Assembly: GCA_025617745.1 (NCBI GenBank)
Contig: CM046864.1
Coordinates: 27,404,199 to 27,468,198 of the forward strand
Length of the DNA stretch: 64,000 nt
DNA from: Heliocidaris erythrogramma
Lineage: Eukaryota; Echinodermata; Echinoidea; Camarodonta; Echinometridae
Reading direction: 5' to 3'
Under the pieces are notes generated by a model. The model made no database searches. It was not told the origin of the DNA and was given only the letters and a program-made list of their open reading frames with translations. Of this stretch, positions 22,015 to 34,649 are shown in pieces. Numbering within the stretch: the stretch's first letter is position 1; each line of letters begins with the position of its first letter. Position numbers and translations under genes: made by a program.

Positions 22015-23061
22015 TGATCCAAAATCCACAAAAGATAAGAATCAAACAAAAGATATTAACTTTAGATGATTTATGGTTTAATTTAAATATTTACCAACGT
22101 CAGATATAACAGAATTACAGATTCTAGTTACATATACACTACATGTACTTAAACTGGTAAAGACTTACAATTTCTCAGCTGGGAAATTCCTATTAGTCCA
22201 GAATGTTCCTGAAGTGTAGAGTAAGCTGGCTGCTAATCCACAAATATTGAATCCAAACGGTATGTTGTCCAACTGGCAAAAGAAGATTCCAGATCCAGCC
22301 GAAGAATGTCCAAAATAATTCAGGAGGTCATCGATGTCGATAATGATGTCGATGACGATGTCCAAGACGATGGCAATCACAATGTCAATAACAGTGTCAA
22401 CTGCAATCTCGATAATCAATGTCAATGACGATGTTGACCACAATGTCAATAACGATGTCGAACACGACGTCAAATATGTCAAGGATGAGGTCCAAGATGA
22501 AGTCCAAGATGAGGTCCAAGATGATCTCCACAGGTTGATATCAATATCAGATGGTGTTAACTGAGAACTTATGCAATATATGCTCCACGATGTATTCAGG
22601 GTATAAATTCTGAAATTTCTGTGCAAGCTCCCAGCTTATATACAATCTCAACCCTTAATTAGAATTTTCTAGATTCTACTACAATATTCATGAAAGTTTA
22701 GAACTCTCTTGCAAGTTCTATATAGTTGTAACAAACAAAGGAAGGGGATTCCCATGATCTATAAATAGACTCATTGCAATGTTACACTCTTACTAAGAGG
22801 TTCATGTAAAGGTCAGGATACATGTAAACAACACATTCCAACATGTTTTGCATGTACATTGTAATTATCACACATCACACACAATGATCTAGAATGTTCT
22901 TCCTCTACTGGATGTGCATTATGATTCTTTCACTGCTACACAGCACATTCACTTTTCACATATAAATAATAATTTCTCTTCTGGAAATTTCTATGTTCAT
23001 AAAATCATATAGAAAACTGGAAAAATAACTTCCTTCTAGAAGATTCCTTAATTATATGACA
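22015..23061 (-). repeat. 3' LTR (left-hand)
   Basis: 1047 bp, TGATCC...ATGACA on the plus strand. It contains a run of GATGTC-type short repeats (about 22325-22540). No gene; small frames inside are repeated exactly in the other LTR. Confidence 0.9.
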
Positions 23062-23258
23062 CCTCCCCCACCGGGAAAAAGAAAGCTTTACCGTAGTAAA
23101 GGTTTCTTTAAGATTCAACCTGTTTCAAATTATTTAGATAAGCCTTTCATCCTGTACAAAAGCATTACAAGTCATATCACACATGTATTTAAGGATCATC
23201 AAAAAAGAAAAATGCAATTATAAATGACAAACTGTCCACAAAAAAGTAATTTCTCTCT

Positions 23259-24695
23259 TTACATCCTTGAAAGAGCATCAGCAATCACATTATTCTTTCC
23301 ACGAATATGTACAATTTTCAAGGGGAAAGGTTGGAGCATAAGGCTCCACCTGTACAGTCTTTGGTTCTTTGTTTTGAATTTCTCCAAGAACACAAGAGGG
23401 TTATGGTCTGTGTAGACCATGATATCACCATTACTGTTGGTTAGGTACACCTCAAACTGCTGGAGAGCGAGTACAAGACTCAGAGCCTCTTTTTCGATAG
23501 TTGAATACTTCTTCTGATATTGGTTGAGTTTCTTTGAGAAGTAACAGACTGATTTTTCAAAGCCTTCTTCATCCTCTTGGAGCAACACTGCTCCCACTCC
23601 AACATCACTGGCATCAATAGCCACCTTGAATGGCTTTGTGAAGTTTGGAGCTGCCAAAACAGGCTCATTCACCAAAATGGCCTTCAACTTCTCAAATGAT
23701 CTCTGACATGCATCAGACCATACATACTTCACTTTTGCTTTCAGCAAGTTTGTCAGTGGACTAACCACAGTACTGTAATTTGGAACGAACTTCCTGTAGA
23801 AACCACTCATACCTAGGAATCTGAGCAACTCTTTCTTAGTTGTGGGAATGGGGAAGTCTAAGATTGCCTGAATCTTTGCTTCTCTCGGTAGCACTTGCCC
23901 CTGACCAACCACATGACCAAGATAAGTGACCTTTGCCTTGCCAAATTCACTCTTCATCAGATTAACTACTAAGTTGGCTTCATCTAATCTGTCAAACAGT
24001 AATCTCAAATGATTGAGATGGTCATTCCATGTATCACTGTACACTAAGATGTCATCTATGTACACAACACAATTGTCAAGCCCAGCAATCACCTGATTTG
24101 TCAATCTTTGAAAGGTTGCTGGTGCATTCTTCATTCCAAACGGCATGACTTTGCATTGAAATAAGCCATCCGGTGTGACAAATGCTGATATTTCCTTGGC
24201 TCGGTCAGTCAGTGGCACCTGCCAATATCCCTTCAACAAGTCTATCTTAGTGACAAAGGCAGAGTTCCCAACCCTATCGATACAATCTTCCAACCTAGGA
24301 ATTGGATATGAGTCGGTCTTAGTGATTGCATTTACCTTGCGGTAATCTATACAAAATCTCTGAGAGCCATCCGGCTTTGGGACCATTACAATAGGGGAAC
24401 TCCAACTACTCTGACTTGGTTCAATTATGTCATTATCTAACATGAACTGGATTTCCTCATTCACTTTTCCAACTTGCTTGGATTAAGTCTATATGGATGT
24501 TGTTTGATAGGTTTTACATCACCTACATCTACATCATGTACAGTCAAGGCAGTACGACCTGGTCTATCTTTACACACATGCTTATAATCTTTCAACAAGC
24601 CAGATATGTCAATTCTCTGTTCATCAGAGAGATGCTTCAGTGCATCATCCAAATTTTCTAACATTTCTGAGTTAGACAATTTCACTCCACATGGT
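23259..24695 (-). pseudogene. Retrotransposon reverse transcriptase and RNase H region
   Basis: Ty3/Gypsy-type RT (YRKVNAITKTDSYPIPR, FGMKNAPATFQRL, VYIDDILVYS) followed by RNase H (VAIDASDVGVGAVLLQ, STIEKEALSLVLAL, TDHNPLVFL) ending in NVIADALSRM. No integrase follows it before the 3' LTR, which fits the Gmr1-like order. Part of a fossil element. Confidence 0.85.
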
Positions 24696-24715
24696 TCATT
24701 TTTCGGTTACATGTC

Positions 24716-25225
24716 GTTTTTCCGAAGGTTCGTATTTCCGAAGGTTCGTTTTTCCGAAGGTTCATAATTCCGAAGGTTCGTTATTCCGAAGGTTCGTTAC
24801 TCCGAAGGTTCGTTTTTCCGAAGGTTCGTTTTTCCGAAGGTTCTTTTTTCCGAAAATGAAATAGGGTTCATAATTCCGAAGGTTCGTATTTCCGAAAATG
24901 AAAAAGGGTTCGTATTTCCGAAAATGAAAAAGGGTTCGTATTTCCGAAAATGAAAAAGGGTTCGTATTTCCGAAAATGAAATAGGGTTCGTATTTCCGAA
25001 AATGAAAAAGGGTTCGTATTTCCGAAAATGAAAAAGGGTTCGTATTTCCGAAAATGAAATAGGGTTCGTATTTCCGAAAATGAAAAAGGGTTCGTATTTC
25101 CGAAAATGAAATAGGGTTCGTATTTCCGAAAATGAAATAGGGTTCGTATTTCCGAAAATGAAAAAGGGTTCGTATTTCCGAAAATGAAATAGGGTTCGTA
25201 TTTCCGAAAATGAAAAAGGGTTTAA
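24716..25225. repeat. Left terminal repeat array of the TU-like element
   Basis: Outer 16 bp units (CCGAAGGTTCGTTTTT and variants, 24716-24850), then 26 bp units (TTCCGAAAATGAAAAAGGG with TTCGTAT) that alternate GAAAAA and GAAATA. The minus strand is free of stops in all three frames through the inner array. Confidence 0.9.
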
Positions 25226-26231
25226 ATTCAGAGAATACTGCGTCAATCCGTATTTTGGATAGGGAGGAGGGAAAGACGGCCAAGTGTAAAGATATTCATT
25301 TCGTACTCAATAATCATAACAATGATGATAACAATTATAATAAAATCCAGAGAAATAGCCATTATTATCGTAATTCCTATCAATATTATCATTATTATTA
25401 TGATTATTATTATTATTAATATTATTATCATTATTATAATTGTTCCTATTATAATAACCAATATTAATTTTGTGAGCGAGCGTGGAGAGCGAGCGCCTCA
25501 GGAATACATGTTTCATTTCTCATAAAATGATATTACTTCGGTGATTAAAATACATACTGATGTATTGAAGAAAGTGAATGATCGGATTCCGGATTAAATT
25601 TCCTACAACGAAATTGGCTTGAAGTTATTTATATAATGTATATACCGCTTTGGAAAATGAGACACACCAAAGTTCCAAGTAGATCTTTACAAGCAGAAAA
25701 TGGTCACGTAATGTTTTTGAAAGGGGGAGCTGATGCCTCTTGGCAGAATATCATACTCCCCGTTCGTACAATTTGCAAGCGAGCGAAGCGAGTTAGAAAA
25801 AACATAAAACCCTTTTTTATTATAATGGAAATGCAATTTCGCCATCAAAAGACAAATATAGAACATGTAATAATGAGCCATGAATAATATTACTGAACCC
25901 TACTGCCGAATATGGAATATTTGGGCACTTCACTCGCCCTAATGAAGGGCGTTCCCTGTCCCAAACTATTCCGTTTCTAAATCTTACGCGCTATTGAGCA
26001 AGTAAAAAAAAAGAGATATTGTCTATAGAATAATGATTTTAGCCGACCATCTCGCTTCCCAAAATAAAAGGATGTTCGGGCACCACGCTGCTGGATTCCA
26101 GCGAGCCAAACATTGACACTTTATTATCTTTAAGATGTAATTACTTCGTGAACATAAATTGTGATTAAAAAAGTATACTATGAAAAGTGTAAACTAAAAA
26201 TAAGGTGGGGGCGTCCTGCTTCCCTAGCCCT

Positions 26232-26383
26232 CAGAGCCATCTATTACAGAGTTTGGTCAACTCGGCTCCATGTAGGTAGCAATATGGCGCTTGTTGCTTT
26301 GTTAGGCAAGCACTAAACAAAGGAATATACGCCATGTTGTGCCCAAATAAACCGAGTTGGCCGAAGTCTGTAATATGGCTCTG
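26232..26383. mobile_element. ~150 bp MITE
   Basis: Ends CAGAGCCATCTATTACAGA and its near complement (TCTGTAATATGGCTCTG). Pairing continues about 50 bases through CCAACTCGG and ATGGCG blocks. Non-coding. Confidence 0.65.
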
Positions 26384-26939
26384 TAAATGACTCTACAAGC
26401 CCTCCCCTCCGGTCCCCAAAACAACAGCAATAAAAACAACAACATAATATTACAGAGAGTTCATAAAGGAGTCACTGCTATATACCTATATATATATTTA
26501 ATATATTGTACGTATATACTCCGATGTCGCTTACAAATTGAGCCCTAAAGTCCACAAAAGAACCACATAGGCCTACCTAGCTCAGAGAGGCTTCCTATAT
26601 AATAGATTCCGATCCTCTACTGATATCAGCATAATGAGAGGCAGTGGAGCAGGGGGCAGTTATACAAGAATGAGCAGTGCCCTTACATCAAAACAGGAAG
26701 AAGGACAATTTCTTTCTAAATTTTTTTAAGCTCGCTGGCTACGCTCGCTCGCATTTCCCATTGTCTTTTTATCATAATTATTAGGAAAATCGCTGTTATT
26801 CAAAATATCTTCAATATGAATAATCAGATCATTGCACTCAACTGTAGATTATTTTTTTTTTCTTTTTTTTTCTTTTTCATCTAGAACCATGCTAAGACAT
26901 AAACAATAATGTGTCGAAAATGATATTCGATAGTGTATT

Positions 26940-27070
26940 AATGGGTGGGGACACCAACAAAAGAAATATACTATTGTCTCAGCTCAAAGTGGCATTTCCC
27001 GCAATTTTTTCACCCTTTGTAGGTGCCCTTTGCCCCCAAAGTGCCCCTTTTGTTGGTGCCCCCACCCATT
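26940..27070. mobile_element. ~130 bp MITE
   Basis: Left end AATGGGTGGGGACACCAACA (then AAAG); the right end is its complement with one change. Non-coding. Confidence 0.65.
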
Positions 27071-29304
27071 TTGAAAGACGCTCCACCGCCCCTGCTATCA
27101 CCCACACTGGGAGTTACTAAAGTTCTGGATTCTGATCTTTACCTCCTATTTTGCTCTTTTTAGTTATATATTGTGATATGATTTACATTGCATACAAGAA
27201 TTATCTTTTGATGAACATTGGCGAGTGCATATGGACGTCTATTAATGACGTCTATTATTCACAAGTAATATAATGTGATAATGCTGAACTCACTTTCCTT
27301 TTCAGATGATGGTAGAATCTTAATTACATTCAAATGATCCTAATGATTACTAAAGTTTTGTAACCATGGGCCTATTTCTATCTGGCAACCTCAAAACATA
27401 TATCCAGTGGATCCAAATTTCTACATATCCATAATGAAAGTTATAGTGTCCAAAGCATATTATGCTAAGGCTGGCTACTAAAATAAGGCAATTTTTTAAC
27501 ACGTAATTTTTTTCATTTAGTATGCATGAATGTGTAAAATTATTTGACTATATAAATTCATTATGCAAAACATAACATCATATTTTACTCCCATTGCAGG
27601 CTAATTTTGTGGGTTGTGACCATAGCTTTAATGCCAAATTAATTTAAAGTAGAGAAAACCTTAGGTTGGTGAAACATTGTAGATTGACAGATTGACGGGT
27701 ATTATATGAATACACAGATGAATTAAGAGTGAACATGACTGTCATCAAATAAACTGGGTAATTTTCCTGATCCGGTAACTTATACGTAAAAATGAGAGTG
27801 TTAAGATATATCATTTCAGGTAAAATATTAAGGTGCACATATATACTTCTTAGAATAATGTTTGTAAGTGTCTTTTGTTGATAGCATTTAAAGATGATAA
27901 AGTGTCCTTTTTTCTCGTTCGTTCGTAAAACTTAAACTTTTCTTGGATGCCTCGTTCAGCAAATATACACATATTCGTTTTGCAAACTGCCCGAAATCCG
28001 ACATAATTATCAAGTACAGGAGGTGATCATGTACATAAACTTTTCTCGTGTATTTCTTTGACAAAATAAAATTGTAGGTTAATTCTTTCCTCGCTCTCTT
28101 CGCTCGCTCATAAAATTTAGAAAATGTAGAAACATAATGGTGGATTTTCGGGAAAGATGTGTCAGCCCCCCCCCCCCCCTACTTAAGAAAGGGAGTTATG
28201 CGGCCCCTGTAATTATAAAAATTATAGTTAACCTATATCTGCGATTACTCGATAATTTATGTTTGTATAAAGTAAGCAAACAGTGGAACGACGGTTTTAA
28301 GTCACTTCGAGGGGCATGGTGACCGCATCCACTTGGTTTCAAACACGAGGCCCCAAATACACGTAGTTATTGTATTAAGTTCCATTATATGAACTTTATA
28401 AAGATAACTGCGTACTGCACAATGTGAGATCACATGATCAGGCTTATGACTTATGATAAGATATATAAATTTTCCTACCCCACCCCTATCATGGGCCTTG
28501 CTAAAATGGGTTGGGGCAGGGGTGGGGTGTTGGGATGTCACTCCCCCTTTCATATTCAACATTGCTGTCAGTATATGTATGCGCCACTATGTGGGCAAAA
28601 AGGAGGGAGAGGGAAGAGAAAGGAGAAAAGAAAAAGGTGAAAAGATTCATTAGAGGTTAGAAGGGAAAAAAGAGAAAAAGAAGAAAAAAGAAAAGAAAAC
28701 AGAAAACCTAATTCCGATTTTTTTCAACACTGAAATTCGTATATGCATATGGGAATAAATAGATTATAAGAAAATGGCGAAAGGAAAACAAAGAAGAAAG
28801 CGACAGGATGAAGAAAGAAGAACTTTGAGATGAGATTAACGATGAACATGGCTGCCCAAATACAGTTTTGTATCTCAGACCCGGACGAGACTCATCTTTC
28901 TTTCACATTCCTTTAATCAAAATAGGACTGGAGGGCAATTAGCGCCCGCCCCCCGCCCCCCCACCGCTGATAGTTTTAAAGGGCTTGCCGCGCGACCTTA
29001 TGACTTTTTCTTTAGAGTGTAATGTATCTTTTGATACAAAATGTGTGTGTATTCCCGGGTATGGTGTTACGTAACATTTGAAGGTCATATAATAAATGTC
29101 AATGAAAAATGGTAGGTTCGTATTTATGAGTAAAACCATTAATCATTTGTACAGTCCAACCGTCTTCTTTCCTATTCCATTTTCTTTCTTTTTTTCTTAT
29201 TTTTTCGCCATCCGATGAGGGAGGGGTGGAGGCGTTCCCTCCCCCCCCCCCCCCCCCCCCATTGCTACACCTCTGCTCCTGATGAATTTGCTTTTTTTCC
29301 AGGA

Positions 29305-29910
29305 ATTATGAACCCTATTTCATTTTTCGGAAATACGAATCCTATTTCATTTTCGGAAATACGAACCCTTTTTCATTTTCGGAAATACGAACCCTATTTC
29401 ATTTTCGGAAATACGAACCCTTTTTCATTTTCGGAAATACGAACCCTTTTTCATTTTCGGAAATACGAACCCTTTTTCATTTTCGGAAATACGAACCCTA
29501 TTTCATTTTCGGAAATACGAACCCTTTTTCATTTTCGGAAATACGAACCTTATTTCATTTTCGGAAATACGAACCCTTTTTCATTTTCGGAAATACGAAC
29601 CCTTTTTCATTTTCGGAAATACGAACCTTCGGAATTATGAGCCCTTTTTCATTTTCGGAAATACGAACCTTCGGAAATATGAACCCTATTTCATTTTCGG
29701 AATTATGAACCTTCGGATAAACGAACCGTCGGATAAACGAACCTTCGGAATAACGAACCTTCGGAATAATGCAACAAATGTTCGGAATTACGAACCCTTT
29801 TTCATTTTCGGAATTATGAACCCCCAGGCATGGGAAATTAGTGTTTCGGAAATACGAACCTTCGGAAATACGAACCTTCGGAAAAACGAACCTTCGGAAA
29901 AACGAGATGC
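29305..29910. repeat. Right terminal repeat array of the TU-like element
   Basis: Reverse complement of the left array: 26 bp units (CATTTTCGGAAATACGAACC type) at 29320-29640, then mixed and outer 16 bp units (GAACCTTCGGAATAAC) to 29910. Here the plus strand is the stop-free one, as expected for an inverted copy. Confidence 0.9.
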
Positions 29911-29924
29911 CCCCCATTTTTCGA

Positions 29925-32900
29925 CACATCTGTGTGAGACAATTCACTCTCTGTCTCTACCTTGCCTTCATTTACATCTTCTAGCTTCTCTTCTTTTACA
30001 ACATGTGCTACACCTACTGGCTGATTAGCCTCACGTTCAAAGTATTCTTTCAGCATGTTTACATGACATACTCTTTGAATCTTTCTTCTGTCAGGGGTAC
30101 TGATCACATAGTTGACATCATTCAGTTTCTTTTTGACAGTGTAGGGACCACTGAACCTAGCTTTCAAGGGCTCACCTAGCAAAGGCAACAGCACTAACAC
30201 CCTATCTCCAGGCTTGAAATTGCGCTCTTTTGCCTTCTTGTCTGCCTGTGTTTTCATTTTAGCTTGCGACACTTTCAAGTGTTCTTTGGCTACCTCACAA
30301 GCCTTTGAGAGCCTTTCTCGAAACTTTGACACATAGTCAAGAAGGTTTACCTCGTCATTCTGACCCATGAACTTTTCTTTGATCAGCTTAAGGGGACCCC
30401 TAACCTCGTGACCATAGACCAGCTCAAATGGACTGAAGCCCGTCGACTCATTTGGGGAATCCCTGGTCGCGAACAGCAAGAATGGGATACCTTTATCCCA
30501 GTCATCAGGATACTCTTCACCATAAGCCCTAAGCATGGTCTTCAGGGTCTGGTGATAGCGTTCTAATGCACCTTGGGACTGTGGATGATAAGCAGAGGAC
30601 TTGATCTGCTTTATCCCTAACTCATGCATCACTTGCTGAAACACTCCTGACATGAAATTCGATCCTTGGTCTGACTGAACTTCCTTGGGCAAACCATACC
30701 TAGTGAAAAACTGCACTAGCGCCTGTACTACTGTCTTTGCAGTGATACTTCTCAACGGTATTGCCTCTGGAAAACGTGTAGACAAATCCATAATCGTAAG
30801 AAGATACTTGTGACCCGACCTAGTTCTGGGTAAGGGTCCAACACAGTCAACAAGAACCCTAGTAAATGGTTCATCAAATGCAGGTATCGGTATCAAGGGA
30901 GCAGGCTTGATAGAAGGCTGTGCCTTCCCAACCACCTGACATGTATGACATGTCTTACAGAACTGCACAACATCCTTGTGCATCTTCGGCCAATAGAAGT
31001 GCCTCATGACCCTATCCTCTGTCTTCCGAATACCTAAATGACCTGCCATAGGCAACTCGTGAGCCATCCTCAGAATCTCTGTGCGGTAACAGGGAGGAAC
31101 AACAACTTGGTGAACTACACACCACTCTTCATTAGCTGGTCTCCGGGGAGGTCTCCACTTCCTCATCAATATGTCACCTTTGACATAATAGCACTCAGGA
31201 ACCTTATCAGCCTCAGCCTCAGAACATGCCTTCTGTGACAAGCCTTTCAATTCTGGGTCCGCCTGTTGTGCCTGTACAAGGGAAGATTTGCTAAACAACC
31301 CATCATTGTCTGCAACAGAGCCTTCAACATTATCCCCATCCAAATCCTTGAAAAAGGTTTCAGCTAACCAGACATCAGTACTCTCCTCCACATCAATAGA
31401 ATCCGCATCATCCTGTTCAGCCCTACGAGCCTGAGACCTCGTGACAACACAATCCGGGAAAATTCCAGGAAAATCCTCCTGCAACCGTTCAGTTTCAGCT
31501 ACCTCAACCGGCTTCTCTGAAACCACTGGAGATGCAACAACTTTCTCTCCAGCCAAGTCGTTACCCAATAAAAAGTCAACCCCGTCCACGGGTAATTCCG
31601 GTACGACACCAACAGTTACAGGACCACTAACTAGGTCACACTTTAAGTCGACCTTATGCAAAGGAACCGACACATAATCCGGACCAATGCCTCGAACCAA
31701 AACTTTGGCATTCTCTGAACTCTCTGGTGGGAGAGTCAAATGCCCTGACATCATCAGGGACTGAGCAGCCCCTGTATCTCGAAGGATAACCACTGGCTTA
31801 CCTACAGCACCAGTCGAACAGGGGGATACCTCACCATCATGCAAAAAGCTTCTAAAGCTCTCATCAACCTTCTTGACCTTATCTGCAAATACTGGAGAAA
31901 CACTCTCAACATCTTGGACTGATTCCAACTGGACAGACTCCTTGGGTAGCACACTTGATTGCTTGACTAAACCCACATCTTTCTTAATTTTGGTCGGTTT
32001 CCCAATCAATTCCCAACAGGACTTTTTCAAATGTCCTGGCTTATTACAATGAAAACAAACTTTGGAACTTTGACCAACAGATCTTTCATTTGATTTCGCG
32101 CCTCTATCTGCCTGAGACTTGTCAGTGTCATTCTCCTTGCTAGCAGTTTTTCCCTCACCAAATTTCTTATGGGATTCAAATGCCCCTTTACCCTTCTTAT
32201 TCTGAAAGTTTTTGAAAGGAAGCCTATCCCCACTACCTCTGTGTGTGACCTCAAATTCATCAGCTACCACAGCTGCCTTACTCAATTGAGTAATTCTTTG
32301 GTCATCTAGGTGAGACTTAACGCCAAAAGGAACACCCTTTTTGAATTCCTCTAAGAGGACAACTTCTCTCAGCTGGGCAAAATCTTTGTCAACTTTCAAT
32401 GATCTGTACCACTTGTCAAACATCATTTCTTGTTCCCTAGCAAACTCAACATAGGTCTGGCCTGATTGTCTTTGCATATTCCTAAATTTACGTCTGTATG
32501 CTTCTGGGACCAACTCATATGCATTAAGAATAGTATTCTTCACTGTAGCATAGTCACATGATTGCTCTTCAGAGAGAGATGAGTAGACTTTTGCAGCCTT
32601 TCCCACAAAAACGCTTTGAAGAAGCAGAGTCCAGTATTTCTGAGGCCATTCCAACCTCTTGGCTACTTTTTCAAATGATACAAAATATGCATCAACTCCC
32701 TCTTCATCAAATTTTGGCACAAGGCGAATGTTCTTCGCTACATCAAAACCTTGGGGAGATTTCTCTTTGGTAGAGTTAGTATTTACATGTGCTAACTCCA
32801 TTTCTCTCAATTTCAACTGGTACTCCCTTTCTTCTCTTTCTCTTTCCATCTCAATTTCTCTCTGTTTTTGTTTTTCTTCCATTTCCATTTCCATTTCTCT

Positions 32901-33236
32901 TTGTTTTCGTTTTTCTTCCATTTCTCTTTGTTTTTGTTTTTCTTCAAATTCTAATTTCATTCTCTCCTTTTCCATCTCAAGTTTTGCTAATTGGAGTTGA
33001 ACATCACTTGAAACATTAGAAGGAACCTCACTTTCTTTACTGAGCTTCATGTGACTAGCTAGCAGATCAATAATCTCTGCCTTCTTTAACCCAGGGGTAA
33101 GAACTACTCCCAAATGCTGACAAACAGCTCTCAAGTCATCTTTTCTTAGTGACTTCAGCTGACCAAGGGACAAATCTGTCCTCTTAACAAACACTTCAAC
33201 ATCTATTGTAGTCATGATGAAGCATGTAACAAACAA
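29925..33236 (-). pseudogene. Retrotransposon gag, protease and integrase region
   Basis: Starts with a SAP-like helix pair (LRKDDLRAVCQHLGVVLTP), then a long charged coiled coil (EMEEKQKQREMEE type), a gag capsid-like region, one zinc knuckle (CFHCNKPGHLKKSC), an aspartic protease motif (RDTGAAQSLMMSG), and integrase with HHCC (HLGIRKT...CKTCHTCQ) and DDE blocks (VDCVGPLPRTRSG, SDQGSNF, HPQSQGALERYH). Long and open up to the foldback insertion. Part of a fossil element. Confidence 0.88.
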
Positions 33237-33352
33237 TTACAGAATTTAAAATCTTATCTGCAATATGTATTCTAGAAGTTTCCAGAGATTTCCAAAAATT
33301 CTCTCTAAATTTTGTTGTTTTTGACTTGTTATATTTGGCTACGTTTCCCGGA

Positions 33353-33370
33353 CAAGCCCCCAGTTTGTTA
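33353..33370 (-). other. Primer-binding site of the LTR element
   Basis: On the minus strand, just inside the 5' LTR, TGGGGGCTTGTCCGGGA resembles the tRNA-Pro primer-binding site of gammaretroviruses with one difference. Confidence 0.6.
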
Positions 33371-34417
33371 TGATCCAAAATCCACAAAAGATAAGAATCA
33401 AACAAAAGATATTAACTTTAGATGATTTATGGTTTAATTTAAATATTTACCAACGTCAGATATAACAGAATTACAGATTCTAGTTACATATACACTACAT
33501 GTACTTAAACTGGTAAAGACTTACAATTTCTCAGCTGGGAAATTCCTATTAGTCCAGAATGTTCCTGAAGTGTAGAGTAAGCTGGCTGCTAATCCACAAA
33601 TATTGAATCCAAACGGTATGTTGTCCAACTGGCAAAAGAAGATTCCAGATCCAGCCGAAGAATGTCCAAAATAATTCAGGAGGTCATCGATGTCGATAAT
33701 GATGTCGATGACGATGTCCAAGACGATGGCAATCACAATGTCAATAACAGTGTCAACTGCAATCTCGATAATCAATGTCAATGACGATGTTGACCACAAT
33801 GTCAATAACGATGTCGAACACGACGTCAAATATGTCAAGGATGAGGTCCAAGATGAAGTCCAAGATGAGGTCCAAGATGATCTCCACAGGTTGATATCAA
33901 TATCAGATGGTGTTAACTGAGAACTTATGCAATATATGCTCCACGATGTATTCAGGGTATAAATTCTGAAATTTCTGTGCAAGCTCCCAGCTTATATACA
34001 ATCTCAACCCTTAATTAGAATTTTCTAGATTCTACTACAATATTCATGAAAGTTTAGAACTCTCTTGCAAGTTCTATATAGTTGTAACAAACAAAGGAAG
34101 GGGATTCCCATGATCTATAAATAGACTCATTGCAATGTTACACTCTTACTAAGAGGTTCATGTAAAGGTCAGGATACATGTAAACAACACATTCCAACAT
34201 GTTTTGCATGTACATTGTAATTATCACACATCACACACAATGATCTAGAATGTTCTTCCTCTACTGGATGTGCATTATGATTCTTTCACTGCTACACAGC
34301 ACATTCACTTTTCACATATAAATAATAATTTCTCTTCTGGAAATTTCTATGTTCATAAAATCATATAGAAAACTGGAAAAATAACTTCCTTCTAGAAGAT
34401 TCCTTAATTATATGACA
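33371..34417 (-). repeat. 5' LTR (right-hand)
   Basis: 1047 bp, same length as 22015-23061 and apparently identical in sequence by eye. TG...CA ends. Confidence 0.9.
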
Positions 34418-34515
34418 ATTGCTCTTCGAATGCCCTCATATTCGAAATATGACCAGAAAAAGTTGACGTGTTCGGGCAGAACATTCATGCCATATGTGAA
34501 TTATTTATTTTATCA
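34418..34515 (-). repeat. Dispersed repeat B fragment, right flank of LTR element
   Basis: GCTCTTCGAATGCCCTCATA and nearby bases match the reverse complement of repeat B (for example 47385-47400), continuing the fragment that ends at 22014. Confidence 0.6.
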
Positions 34516-34649
34516 AAATTATTTTGATGATTCTATAAAACCACTCAGTATACACCAGCTCTTATGTAGACATGCCCATGCAACCTTTCCCAATAGACCG
34601 CTTCTGTAATGTATACAAATTTATGCACATAATATTCTCTGAGCACCAT

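Larger units (their letters stand above)
25226..29304. other. Interior of the TU-like element
   Basis: AT-rich, with ATT/ATA microsatellite at 25310-25460, several copies of a GCGAGCGAAGCGAG phrase (about 25780, 26750, 28095), two small MITEs, an AG-rich stretch at 28590-28700 and a poly-C run at 29240-29262. I find no transposase or captured gene. Confidence 0.55.
24706..29914. mobile_element. TU-like foldback transposon inserted in the LTR element
   Basis: A 5.2 kb element whose two ends are tandem-repeat arrays in opposite orientation (left 24716-25225, right 29305-29910). Directly outside is a 9 bp direct repeat, CATTTTTCG, at 24697-24705 and 29915-29923, which fits a target-site duplication. 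The outer ~100 bp of each arm has 16 bp units (CCGAAGGTTCGTATTT type); the inner part has 26 bp units. The ~4 kb middle has no large frame. The design matches Drosophila FB elements and, as I recall, the TU elements described in Strongylocentrotus. What moves it is unknown. Confidence 0.8.
22015..34417 (-). mobile_element. LTR retrotransposon, Ty3/Gypsy class with Gmr1-like gene order
   Basis: A fossil or very young copy on the minus strand: 5' LTR 33371-34417, gag-protease-integrase 33236 to about 29925, reverse transcriptase and RNase H about 24695-23259, 3' LTR 22015-23061. Both LTRs are 1047 bp, begin TG and end CA, and look identical by eye, so the insertion is recent. Integrase comes before reverse transcriptase, the order of Gmr1-type Ty3/Gypsy elements in deuterostomes. 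A primer-binding site resembling the tRNA-Pro type (TGGGGGCTTGTCCGGGA) lies inside the 5' LTR, and a polypurine tract (GGTGGGGGAGG) lies inside the 3' LTR. The element is broken by one 5.2 kb insertion and about one further break; otherwise it looks whole. Confidence 0.9.

Noticed and set aside
22165-22626. 153-codon frame, repeated exactly at 33521-33982
   Set aside because: Both copies lie inside the two LTRs and resemble no protein.
24762-25283. 173-codon repetitive frame (FIFGNTNP repeat) as a protein gene
   Set aside because: It is the stop-free strand of a non-coding 26 bp tandem array; the mirror frame appears in the inverted arm at 29215-29640.
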